A stretch of DNA of 20,585 nucleotides. Source: a virus. The notes below the pieces were generated by a model, which saw nothing but the letters and a program-made list of their open reading frames with translations, was not told where the DNA came from and made no database searches. The position numbers and the translations under genes were made by a program. Below, one piece after another: positions 6,068-11,579 of this stretch; position 1 is the stretch's first letter, and each line of letters begins with the position of its first letter. The stretch is taken from the IMG/VR virus record IMGVR_UViG_3300002529_000007, positions 1-20,585 of that record, one strand, 5' to 3'.

Positions 6068-7385
6068 TGAAGCCCTTTCGGCTGTTCATGGGTTGTTGTG
6101 GGGGGTTGATGTCTGCCGTGCTCTCGGCCCAGCGCTGGTATTGACCGAAGAAGGACAGGCCCACCTCCATCAATCGGCCTTGTCTGTTCTTGTCGATGCC
6201 GCAGCCGACAATCCGGTGGTCGCCCAAGTCGCGGACTGGCCAGAGGAACATCACCACATCGGCGTCTTGTTCGATCGCACCAGAGTCGCGCAGGTCCGAC
6301 AACATGGGGCGCTTGCTTTGGCGCTGCTCGACTGCTCGGTTCAGTTGGGATAGGGCAATGACGACCAGGCCCATGTCCTTGGCCAGCGACTTCAATCCAC
6401 GGCTGATCTGCTCGATTTCCGCGTTTCGGTTGTCGCCACCACCCGCGCACAGTTGCAGGTAGTCCAGCACCAGCAATTTCAAACCGGGGACCATGCGCGC
6501 CTTGGTGCGGATGTCCATCAAGGTCAAGGACGCCTGATCGTCGATGGAGTAAGGGAGCGCCGAAAGCCTGTCCATTGCCTCAGAAGCGCGGGACCAGTCT
6601 TCCTCACTCATCGTCCCGGACTGGATGGCGCCGTAGTCGATCCGGCCCATGTTGGCCGCAGCGCGATCGGCGAGCTCACCAGATGGCATTTCCTGGCTCA
6701 GGAACAAGGCGGGGCGCCCGTCGCCGCAGATCGTCAGCGCCAGTTGTTGCGCAAACGAGCTCTTGCCCACAGAAGGACGAGCGGCCAGGATGACCAGCGA
6801 GCCAGGCTTGAACCCGCCATTCAGGGCCTTGTCCAGCGATGGAATGTGCAGCGGCCACCCTGGCTTGACATCGCCGCGCTGGACAGAATCCCATTTCCCC
6901 GTCTGCTCGATCGCAATCTCTGCCACCGATCGCGGCGCGCTGCGCACAGCAACCCGCCCGATCGCGCCAACGAGCTGTTGGGCTTTGGCCAGCTTGTCGG
7001 GCATGGTGATCTGGGGATCTTCGGCAAAGCCAGCGATCGCCAGACCAGCATCGCGCATGCCGCGCTCGATCTCGCGTGACTTGACACGCTCAGCGTGAGT
7101 CTTAAGCCCACTGGCGCCGTAGCTTGACTGGACGAGCTCGACAAGGTATTCCAACTTCACCACACGCCCGATTGAGCGCAAAGCCTCGAAGACGGACAGC
7201 GGATCGATCGACTCGCCCTTGGCGGCAACGGCAGTGATGCCCAGCCAGGTATCGCGGTGGTCTTGATGCGAGAACGAGTCGGAGGTCAGGCCGATCGGCT
7301 GCACCACCTCGAAGCCTTCAGGCAGCAGCATCACCGCGCCCAAAACCCATTGCTCGGAGTGCAAGGACTGGTCAAACGTGCTCAT
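6057..7385 (-). CDS. dnaB: DnaB-type replicative helicase
   Basis: This 442-residue protein has the two-domain layout of DnaB. The N-terminal helical domain (residues 1-115) opens with LHSEQWVLGAVML. The RecA-like motor from about 175 has PSLDKALNGGFKPGSL, Walker A ARPSVGKSS (202-210), the LFLSQEMP motif, Walker B LLVLDYLQ (304-311), ALSQLNR with the sensor glutamine (347), LSDLRDSGAIEQDADVV, and a C-terminal basic region. It should unwind the phage replication fork as a hexamer. No primase is encoded nearby, so host DnaG is presumably recruited. The preceding gene probably acts as initiator and loader. The ATG at 7385 overlaps that gene by four bases. Confidence 0.95.
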   Translation of the reverse strand: MSTFDQSLHSEQWVLGAVMLLPEGFEVVQPIGLTSDSFSHQDHRDTWLGITAVAAKGESIDPLSVFEALRSIGRVVKLEYLVELVQSSYGASGLKTHAERVKSREIERGMRDAGLAIAGFAEDPQITMPDKLAKAQQLVGAIGRVAVRSAPRSVAEIAIEQTGKWDSVQRGDVKPGWPLHIPSLDKALNGGFKPGSLVILAARPSVGKSSFAQQLALTICGDGRPALFLSQEMPSGELADRAAANMGRIDYGAIQSGTMSEEDWSRASEAMDRLSALPYSIDDQASLTLMDIRTKARMVPGLKLLVLDYLQLCAGGGDNRNAEIEQISRGLKSLAKDMGLVVIALSQLNRAVEQRQSKRPMLSDLRDSGAIEQDADVVMFLWPVRDLGDHRIVGCGIDKNRQGRLMEVGLSFFGQYQRWAESTADINPPQQPMNSRKGFNDN

Positions 7386-8245
7386 GCGGGCACCTCGGCT
7401 TCGTGGTACGCGCCTTCGAGCGTCTTGACGAAGTTCTCGGACTTCACCAGCCAGTCAAGGCTGAGCTCAAATGGTCGGCGGTTTTGCGACTGGGTTTTGC
7501 CAGTGAGAAACGCCGACTGCCCCACGTAGTGAAAGAACTTTTCCCACCACGCCAACGCCTGGCGCTTCTTGTCCTCGCGCCACCGGGTCTTGAGGTGTTG
7601 AGCTCTTGCGGGGGTCCAGTCCCGCACCCGGCGCCCCATGGGCAGCACAGCGTGGTACAGGTCGATGATGTCTTGATGAGGGCATGCGTAGGGCAAAGGC
7701 TGACTTGTCTGGACGCCGTTTGCGTCAGCCGGTGGCGGGGGCGGGGGCGAAGAATCGGCGGAGCCGGTTTTCGCAATGTCTTCTGTCTGGGATTCAGGAA
7801 TCAGGGAACAGGATTCAGGATTCAGCCCGATTGCCACGGTGTCGTCTTGTTGCTCGCCCGGTGTTTGCACAGTGCTTGCACCGTGCTTTATTGATGCAGT
7901 CTTGGGTGTTGCAACATTCCCATCACGATCAGGCAGCGTGCTTGCCTTTTCATCGCGGTGCGGGTTCTGATGTTTGGCGAAGCTCACAACCTGGATGTAG
8001 CGCTTCCCATCGTGTTCATACCGCTCAATCATGTTGATGGCGGCAAGTTGCGCCAGCATGGCGTCACAGTCCATGTTGTCGGCGGGGAAGAGCTCCATCT
8101 TGATTTGCTTGGGGCGATCTTCAAGGCGCCCTTCACGATCGGCGATGGTCCACAGGCCGATGAACAGCAACCGGGCTTCAAAGGAGAGCTCGACAAGGTC
8201 GGCATTCCTGAAGAATCCTGGCTTGATGTTGCGCGCACGAGCCAC
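7382..8245 (-). CDS. Replication initiator / helicase-loader-type protein
   Basis: This 287-residue protein starts at a GTG (8245) preceded by AAGGGG at good spacing. Residues 1-100 form a winged-helix domain (ARNIKPGFFRNADLVELSFE, RLLFIGLWTIADREGRLED) seen in many phage replication proteins that occupy the lambda O position. Residues 105-185 are a low-complexity linker with six prolines (167-172). The C-terminal 90 residues (YHAVLPMGRR, WWEKFFHYVGQSAFLTG, FELSLDWLVKSENFVKTLEGAY) resemble a DnaT/loader-type region. The linker DNA contains five tandem heptamers that may be the origin. The helicase gene follows with an ATGA overlap. Confidence 0.85.
   Translation of the reverse strand: MARARNIKPGFFRNADLVELSFEARLLFIGLWTIADREGRLEDRPKQIKMELFPADNMDCDAMLAQLAAINMIERYEHDGKRYIQVVSFAKHQNPHRDEKASTLPDRDGNVATPKTASIKHGASTVQTPGEQQDDTVAIGLNPESCSLIPESQTEDIAKTGSADSSPPPPPPADANGVQTSQPLPYACPHQDIIDLYHAVLPMGRRVRDWTPARAQHLKTRWREDKKRQALAWWEKFFHYVGQSAFLTGKTQSQNRRPFELSLDWLVKSENFVKTLEGAYHEAEVPA
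7791..7825. repeat. Five tandem heptamers, candidate replication origin
   Basis: Five head-to-tail 7-bp units occur without gaps: GATTCAG, GAATCAG, GGAACAG, GATTCAG, GATTCAG. They lie within the linker part of the replication initiator gene, which is also where lambda keeps its origin iterons within gene O. In the protein they give the repeated motifs LNPES and LIPES. Bases 7864-7881 nearby show a second small repeat (TTTGCAC/CTTGCAC). Iteron function is inferred from position. Confidence 0.6.
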
Positions 8246-8464
8246 TTAGCACCCCTTACCCGTGATGCGGTAGGCCATGCAGGCGTTGCGGCCGTCCTTG
8301 TTCTTGACCCACTTGCGGTCAACCTTGTAGCCGTGCTCGCGCTCGATTTCGCCTGCGCGTTGACTCAGGCTGTAGAGGTTCAGCTTGGACACGGAGTCGG
8401 ACAGGCTTACCCATTGCTTTTTCATCAAGGCAATGAGGCGGATGGTTTTGGATTGCTTGGTCAT
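8246..8464 (-). CDS. Small helix-turn-helix protein
   Basis: The protein has 72 residues. It begins with a basic helix (KQSKTIRLIALMKKQWVSLS) followed by SDSVSKLNLYSLSQRAGEIE, an HTH-like pair of helices, and then EHGYKVDRKWVKNKDGRNACMAYRI, which looks like a wing. This resembles the HTH_39-type small phage DNA-binding proteins, in which S/R-x-A-x-R-I-x-x-L-x-x-x-G-Y-x-I is characteristic. It lies directly before the replication initiator and could help control replication. It has an ATGA overlap with the upstream gene, and its TAA abuts the GTG of the next gene. Confidence 0.7.
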   Translation of the reverse strand: MTKQSKTIRLIALMKKQWVSLSDSVSKLNLYSLSQRAGEIEREHGYKVDRKWVKNKDGRNACMAYRITGKGC

Positions 8465-8676
8465 TTCGCGCCTTTCTCAGTGGCGATAGCGACAAGGGCG
8501 CGGCCAAGATCCAAGGCCATTTCCTTGGGCATGACAAGACTGATGGTCCCGAAGTACTCGATTGACTCCTTGCCAACAGTGCGCAGCTCGACGCACTCGG
8601 GCCCATCGCCGTAGTCGCCAACCTCAATGAAGGCTTCAGGGCAATGGACGCGGCGAATGATTTCAAGGTTGCTCAT
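8461..8676 (-). CDS. Small phage protein, unknown function
   Basis: A 71-residue protein, MSNLEIIRRVHCPEAFIEVG and onward, predicted to be mostly beta strand in the first 45 residues (AFIEVGDYGDGPECVELRTV, SIEYFGTISLVM). It ends in one helix (KEMALDLGRALVAIATEKG). The shape, antiparallel sheet plus one helix, recalls small single-domain phage proteins of unknown role. No motif identifies it. ATGA overlaps on both sides show it belongs to the replication operon. Confidence 0.7.
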   Translation of the reverse strand: MSNLEIIRRVHCPEAFIEVGDYGDGPECVELRTVGKESIEYFGTISLVMPKEMALDLGRALVAIATEKGAK

Positions 8677-8849
8677 GGGTTCACCTTCGAGTTACTGCGC
8701 GTGATGCGCTGTTGACGGCATTCCACGGGCACAGCAATGGATGCGTGTGGGTCGCGTGGGCGGGGAGGGTTTAGTTCGCCTATGGGGCGGGTTGCTTGCT
8801 TGGGCAAGGGCTTTAGCTGGCTGATGTACGACTTGGAGAACGGGCTCAT
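8673..8849 (-). CDS. 58-residue basic proline-rich protein
   Basis: The frame starts at the ATG at 8849, which overlaps the stop of the CII-position gene as ATGA, and it ends in a TGA that overlaps the next ATG in the same way. The protein (MSPFSKSYISQLKPLPKQ at the start, later NPPRPRDPH) is proline- and arginine-rich, with no clear secondary structure and one cysteine. It is probably disordered. The perfect fit between its neighbours is the main evidence. No function can be assigned. Confidence 0.65.
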   Translation of the reverse strand: MSPFSKSYISQLKPLPKQATRPIGELNPPRPRDPHASIAVPVECRQQRITRSNSKVNP

Positions 8850-9262
8850 GCCATGGCCTTTCCGTGCATCGCGTTGACCAGAATCTGGCGCTCCAGCTCA
8901 AGTGCGGCGATGCGCTCCTTGGCTTCGCGCAATGCCTGCTCCGTTTCGGTTTCCTTCTTGCGAAGGCTGCGCAGGTCATAGCCACGCGAGTGCATCAGCC
9001 ACAGCAAAGGGGCCTCGTTCCCGGCAACGTCCATGAACTTGTTCAGCTTGTCGTGCGGGAAAAAGTGAGACCGTGACTCACCCAGGATTCGAGACCACTG
9101 GGCGGGGGTCTCAACAATCCCGCCTGGGCAGGCAAAGGACTTGTCTGCTTTGCCGCTGATCGACTGGCACAGGTTGAGTGCCGATGTCATGTCGGTTTGC
9201 TTGACGATGTAGGCGTAATCCACTGACTGCATGGGGGGGCTCATAGCGAGGTTGTGTTGCAT
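8846..9262 (-). CDS. Putative phage DNA-binding regulator in the cII position
   Basis: The protein has 138 residues from the ATG at 9262; a second in-frame ATG at 9244 is possible and neither has a strong ribosome site. Residues 22-75 (DMTSALNLCQSISGKADKSF, then TPAQWSRILGESRSHFFPHDKL) look like an HTH, with QWSRIL as recognition helix, followed by FMDVAGNEAPLLWLMHSRGYD. The last 45 residues (KKETETEQALREAKERIAALE) form a coiled coil, probably for oligomerisation. It is the first gene after the tR1-like terminator and precedes the replication genes, as cII does in lambda. It is not similar to lambda CII in sequence, so the role is inferred from position and the HTH. Confidence 0.65.
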   Translation of the reverse strand: MQHNLAMSPPMQSVDYAYIVKQTDMTSALNLCQSISGKADKSFACPGGIVETPAQWSRILGESRSHFFPHDKLNKFMDVAGNEAPLLWLMHSRGYDLRSLRKKETETEQALREAKERIAALELERQILVNAMHGKAMA

Positions 9263-9263
9263 C

Positions 9264-9276
9264 GACTGGTCCAGTC
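9264..9276. repeat. Perfect palindrome abutting the start of the cII-position gene
   Basis: GACTGG-T-CCAGTC is a perfect 6-1-6 inverted repeat that ends one base from the start codon at 9262. It differs from the cI/Cro operator. It could bind a regulator or form a small hairpin that hides the start codon. Confidence 0.45.
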
Positions 9277-9334
9277 AAAAGATGTGACTCGTTCTGTCTC
9301 GTTCGAAGTGGCAAAAAAAAGCACCATTGAGGCC

Positions 9335-9460
9335 ATGGATACGAACTACGAAATCAACCTCTGGGCCATCGCCGCAGTCGCCGCGCTGTTAGAGCACTGC
9401 ATCGAGCAAGCGCAAGAAGCGCAGGCATTCATTGACTTGATGTGGGGCGACTTCGAATGA
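9335..9460 (+). CDS. Possible 41-residue protein opposite to the main operon
   Basis: This short rightward frame lies in the gap between the cII-position gene and the terminator. It encodes MDTNYEINLWAIAAVAALLE followed by HCIEQAQEAQAFIDLMWGDFE, an amphipathic or weakly hydrophobic helix with an acidic end. Codon choice is typical of the other genes. The ribosome site is weak (GAGG only two bases from ATG), and an in-frame GTG lies at 9308. Neighbouring genes are on the other strand and no promoter is evident. It may be a small gene or an accident of an antisense transcript region. Confidence 0.35.
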   Translation: MDTNYEINLWAIAAVAALLEHCIEQAQEAQAFIDLMWGDFE

Positions 9461-9473
9461 GCCGCGCCACTGG

Positions 9474-9523
9474 AATAAAAAGCCCTGCCGTACTGGCCAG
9501 GGAAAGCCGCCGAAGCGGCAGGG
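9474..9523 (-). terminator. tR1-like terminator between cro block and cII-position gene
   Basis: On the minus strand, CCCTGCCG (9523-9516) pairs with CGGCAGGG (9490-9483) and is followed by CTTTTTATT, a rho-independent terminator with a 25-base loop. Inside it, 9519-9506 can instead form GCCGC-UUCG-GCGGC, a perfect UUCG-capped hairpin followed by UUUC. The two hairpins share the GCCG arm, so they exclude each other. Its place after the cro block matches lambda tR1. Confidence 0.7.
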
Positions 9524-9606
9524 AGGATTTGGGGCGCACGCCAGCCACCGACTACAACAGCGGCCCGACTACTACAACGGGCGGGGGCTGGCGTGCTGAA
9601 CATGGC

Positions 9607-9912
9607 TTAGGCCTCGACGGCTTCGTAAGTGGCCGCGAATATGTCGGGCTTGCAGGCGTACAACTCGCCCTTGACGCCCTGGATGATGAAATCGTCCCAA
9701 CCGACGTACATCACGCCTTCCATGGTGTTGATCACCAGTTGGTCGGTGCCGTGACTGTTCGGGTAGTCCGAGCACGACACCGCACCGGCTTCGCTGAAAG
9801 GCTTGTTCCACGCGGCGTTCAGCCATTCGGGCCATTCGCTGTTGTCGGTGCGGCGGGCCGTGGTCATCTGGAACGCCTCGATCACAACGGGCTTTTTACG
9901 GTAGAGGGCCAT
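9607..9912 (-). CDS. Conserved small phage protein (PGDYG-like)
   Basis: This 101-residue protein has a pattern common in phages: YRKKPVVIEAFQMT at the N-terminus, WPEWLNAAW in the middle, then LVINTMEGVMYVGWDDFIIQ, GVKGELYACKPDIF and ATYEAV. The conserved strand-rich core resembles the PGDYG-type domain, in which a G-D/W-D-x-I-I turn is followed by GE-x-Y. The function of the family is unknown. GGAG lies five bases before the ATG at 9912. It sits between the cro-linked membrane peptides and the tR1-like terminator, so it is made early from the same leftward transcript. Confidence 0.8.
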   Translation of the reverse strand: MALYRKKPVVIEAFQMTTARRTDNSEWPEWLNAAWNKPFSEAGAVSCSDYPNSHGTDQLVINTMEGVMYVGWDDFIIQGVKGELYACKPDIFAATYEAVEA

Positions 9913-9913
9913 G

Positions 9914-9961
9914 TCATCTCCAAAGCCGCCAGAACCCGGGCGGCGTGCGGGGTTTGGTCAT
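9914..9961 (-). CDS. Possible 15-codon peptide upstream of the PGDYG-like gene
   Basis: ATG at 9961 overlaps the stop of the preceding 26-residue gene (ATGA). The frame reads MTKPRTPPGFWRLWR and stops one base before the ATG of the PGDYG-like gene, so its last codons contain that gene's ribosome site. It may be a coupling peptide that carries ribosomes into the next gene. At this length chance cannot be excluded. Confidence 0.3.
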   Translation of the reverse strand: MTKPRTPPGFWRLWR

Positions 9962-10038
9962 TCCTCGTCCTTGGCGTCAAGGCAGAGCCAAATGACGACG
10001 AGGCAGGTGGTGGCGAGAAGTCCGGCGATTGCGTACAT
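9958..10038 (-). CDS. 26-residue membrane peptide
   Basis: The frame MYAIAGLLATTCLVVIWLCL ends in DAKDEE. About 19 hydrophobic residues are followed by an acidic tail, the typical look of a single-pass micropeptide. GGAG lies eight bases upstream of the ATG at 10038. It follows another membrane peptide by three bases. A role in altering the host membrane early in infection is possible but not shown. Confidence 0.6.
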   Translation of the reverse strand: MYAIAGLLATTCLVVIWLCLDAKDEE

Positions 10039-10041
10039 GAA

Positions 10042-10152
10042 TCACTCTCCAGCAATGAAGTTGCGAAGGCCCGTAGCAATGCCTGCCACAACATCAGCAG
10101 CAATAGCAATGAGGCCAAAGGGCACGGCGAGGATTTGGCGGAAGGTGTGCAT
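10042..10152 (-). CDS. 36-residue membrane peptide next to cro
   Basis: The ATG at 10152 directly follows the cro stop codon with no gap. The product MHTFRQILAVPFGLIAIAAD, continuing VVAGIATGLRNFIAGE, has a hydrophobic helix at about residues 7-28 with a basic N-terminus. It resembles a small inner-membrane peptide. Because it shares the first leftward transcript with cro, it should be made early after infection or induction. No homologue is known to me. Confidence 0.6.
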   Translation of the reverse strand: MHTFRQILAVPFGLIAIAADVVAGIATGLRNFIAGE

Positions 10153-10347
10153 TCAGGCCACCTTGGCGGCCTTGCGCTTGGAGGCCATCAGCTTTTGCAG
10201 CGACTGCCCCAGCGCGTACCCAGGCTGCTTGGTTTTGCCGCTCGCCAAGTCACTGATCGTCGGCTGAGCGCAGCCGCACTTCTCTGCAATCACAGCCTGA
10301 CTAAGGCCACGTTCTTGGAGCGTTGAGATGATTGATTTCCAGTCCAT
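10153..10347 (-). CDS. cro: Cro-like repressor
   Basis: A 64-residue protein that is essentially one HTH: MDWKSIISTLQERGLSQAVI, then AEKCGCAQPTISDLASGKTK and LGQSLQKLMASKRKAAKVA. The segment QAVIAEKCGCAQPTISDLASG is the helix-turn-helix, with PTISDL as recognition helix; the basic tail may contact the DNA backbone. It is transcribed leftward away from the cI-like gene across shared operators, as lambda Cro is. The start codon is only 6 bases from the presumed -10 element (10354-10359), so the mRNA may be leaderless. Its GAGG is just one base from ATG and would not work normally. Confidence 0.88.
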   Translation of the reverse strand: MDWKSIISTLQERGLSQAVIAEKCGCAQPTISDLASGKTKQPGYALGQSLQKLMASKRKAAKVA

Positions 10348-10353
10348 GCCTCA

Positions 10354-10382
10354 AGAATATCGGATTCCCGATATAAGCGCAA
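10354..10382 (-). promoter_or_regulatory. pR-type leftward promoter for cro
   Basis: On the minus strand TTGCGC (10382-10377) and TATTCT (10359-10354) are separated by 17 bases. Each has four of six consensus positions. The -10 overlaps the perfect operator and the -35 overlaps the imperfect one. Transcription would begin close to 10347, at the cro start codon. Confidence 0.6.
10357..10374. promoter_or_regulatory. oR operator 1 (perfect palindrome)
   Basis: ATATCGG-ATTC-CCGATAT is an 18-bp palindrome with seven-base arms. Its central 16 bases TATCGGATTCCCGATA recur exactly at 11587-11602. It covers the -10 side of the cro promoter and is the presumed binding site for the Cro-like and/or cI-like protein. 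Confidence 0.75.
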
Positions 10383-10397
10383 GCGGATTTCCGATAT
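10380..10397. promoter_or_regulatory. oR operator 2 (imperfect palindrome)
   Basis: CAAGCGG-ATTT-CCGATAT has one perfect and one degenerate arm. It begins 23 bases after operator 1, about two helical turns. Thirteen bases, CGGATTTCCGATA, recur inverted in the left operator pair (11562-11579). It lies 17 bases before the cI-like start codon, where it could also control that gene's own promoter. Confidence 0.65.
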
Positions 10398-10414
10398 TTC
10401 GGTGCGATAGGCTC

Positions 10415-10999
10415 ATGCCAATGGCCAAAACCAAACCTTCCAGCAGCAGGGGGCGCACCCCCTATGGCGCGCGGCTTCTTGCAGCACGCAAGGCTGCGGG
10501 GTTGACGCAAACCGAGTTGGCCAAGAAGGCCGAGTGCCCGCTTAGCACCATCGCGGAGGCGGAAACAACAGGGGCTGGATCAACGTACACCGCCCAGCTG
10601 GCTCATGCGCTAGGTGTCAGTGCGCTCTGGCTTGCAACCGGCTCAGGCGCACGAGAAGTTGCTGCACCCATCAACGGCACACAAATGGCCTTTGCTGACC
10701 TCAGCGCCTATGAGGCGGCAATCGTCACAGCCATGCGACAGCACCCTCAATTTTCCGTGCAGGAATTGACGCAGATCAAAGACACCCTATCGGAAGCACT
10801 CGCAATTAAACGCTCTGGGGTAACCGAGCAAGATAAAGACCATCCAGTCGGTGTCTACTTCCAAATTGACAGGCGCACTCATACCAGGGCGCCAGATCAA
10901 GAACGCCGGGGAGGCGCAAATTGGACGGAAGTAAGTACATATTCGGAGCCGGGGCCGAAGTCATCAGCACGTCAGATGAACCCGAGGTCGGCGAAATGA
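10415..10999 (+). CDS. cI-like repressor without autoprotease domain
   Basis: The protein is 194 residues from the ATG at 10415; a second ATG at 10421 is also possible, and ribosome sites are weak. Residues 18-75 form a Cro/C1-type HTH domain: GARLLAARKAAGLTQTELAK, then KAECPLSTIAEAETTGAGST and LAHALGVSALWLATG. The C-terminal 115 residues lack the S24/LexA-type motifs: there is no Ala-Gly or Cys-Gly cleavage site, and no S/K catalytic pair in a recognisable context. Instead there is a helical segment (AYEAAIVTAMRQHPQFSVQE) and a charged, probably disordered tail. It is read divergently from cro across oR and is followed by two cotranscribed genes. It should maintain lysogeny. Confidence 0.8.
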   Translation: MPMAKTKPSSSRGRTPYGARLLAARKAAGLTQTELAKKAECPLSTIAEAETTGAGSTYTAQLAHALGVSALWLATGSGAREVAAPINGTQMAFADLSAYEAAIVTAMRQHPQFSVQELTQIKDTLSEALAIKRSGVTEQDKDHPVGVYFQIDRRTHTRAPDQERRGGANWTEVSTYSEPGPKSSARQMNPRSAK

Positions 11000-11235
11000 G
11001 GCGCGCCGCCTACCACGTCATAGGGGAGCAGCTTTCCCAGGACACCATCGAGTGCCTGGAGCGGCTTCTACATGAGGCAAAGGCCGGCAAGATCATCGGC
11101 ATTGCCTTCGCGGCGCTGATGAAGCGGCAGCACTACATTGCGCATAGCTGCGGCGAGGTTGGCCGCCAAAGAGTTCTAACGAGGGGCATCCTTCGGGAGC
11201 TGGACGACAAGTTATCCAAGGATCATCAACATTAA
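10996..11235 (+). CDS. Small conserved phage protein downstream of the cI-like gene
   Basis: From the ATG at 10996, which overlaps the repressor stop (ATGA), the protein has 79 residues. A TTG at 10921 with a strong GGGGAGG site is an alternative that would give 104 residues and a long overlap with the repressor gene. The sequence (YHVIGEQLSQDTIECLERLL, then KAGKIIGIAFAALMKRQHYI and VGRQRVLTRGILRELDDKL) resembles a widespread prophage protein: a helix, A-x-x-G-x-I-x-G-x-A strand and a terminal helix. Its function is unknown. It is cotranscribed with the repressor, so it should be made in lysogens. Confidence 0.72.
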   Translation: MRRAAYHVIGEQLSQDTIECLERLLHEAKAGKIIGIAFAALMKRQHYIAHSCGEVGRQRVLTRGILRELDDKLSKDHQH

Positions 11236-11254
11236 CCACGCCCAAGGAGGCATC

Positions 11255-11455
11255 ATGAAGAAACTCATCATTAGCGCGCTGTTAATCAGCGCAACTGCGA
11301 GCGCGCTCGCGGCAACAGCCTTCTTCACAGGGCGCCAAGAACAGGTGCAGACCGTCACTTACCAGATGGCCTGGAAGTGTGAGTACAACTACGCAGGAAA
11401 TACATTCTGGCGCGTCTTCAAGAATTCGTGCCCATCTTCAGTCGAAGTCGAGTAG
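11255..11455 (+). CDS. Small secreted protein in the cI operon
   Basis: The product has 66 residues. AAGGAGG lies six bases before the ATG. Residues 1-20 (MKKLIISALLISATASALAA) form a classic signal peptide with a likely cleavage after ALA. The mature part is about 46 residues, aromatic-rich with two cysteines (C42, C59) that could form a disulfide: AFFTGRQEQVQTVTYQMAWK then CEYNYAGNTFWRVFKNSCPS. Similar short exported phage proteins exist but have no known function. It lies between the repressor gene and a terminator, so it is probably expressed in lysogens and acts in the periplasm. Confidence 0.8.
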   Translation: MKKLIISALLISATASALAATAFFTGRQEQVQTVTYQMAWKCEYNYAGNTFWRVFKNSCPSSVEVE

Positions 11456-11474
11456 CCCCTCAAGCACTGCCACC

Positions 11475-11498
11475 AAGCCCGCCACGAGCGGGCTTTTT
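11475..11498 (+). terminator. Rho-independent terminator of the cI operon
   Basis: AAGCCCGC (11475-11482), loop CACGA, GCGGGCTT (11488-11495), then a T run to 11498. It lies 20 bases after the secreted protein gene and about 80 bases before the oL promoter, so it separates repressor transcription from the rightward early operon. Confidence 0.85.
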
Positions 11499-11561
11499 AA
11501 CGTCGGTGCGCACCCCTAAGGCTAGGGAGCTCTGTCGCTGTTACAAATTATTTGCGCCAAA

Positions 11562-11579
11562 TTATCGGAAATCCGTTGA
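11562..11579. promoter_or_regulatory. oL operator 1 (imperfect)
   Basis: TTATCGG-AAAT-CCGTTGA has the same 7-4-7 layout as the oR sites. On the minus strand its core reads CGGATTTCCGATA, identical to the core of oR operator 2. It overlaps the -35 element of the rightward promoter. Confidence 0.65.

Noticed and set aside
6453-7079. Rightward open frame of 208 codons opposite the helicase gene
   Set aside because: It lies wholly within the DnaB gene on the other strand, with no recognisable protein motif or start signal.
7791-7881. Short repeats as a CRISPR-like array
   Set aside because: The units are seven bases without spacers and lie inside a coding gene; there are no cas genes.
9346-9603. 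Leftward open frame of 85 codons between the terminator and the cII-position gene
   Set aside because: It crosses the tR1-like terminator, is rich in Ala/Ser/Cys without motifs and has no ribosome site.
10328-10414. Longer N-terminus of the cI-like repressor starting at 10328
   Set aside because: It would run across the cro start and both oR operators; the HTH domain begins well after 10415, and the added residues are encoded by operator DNA.
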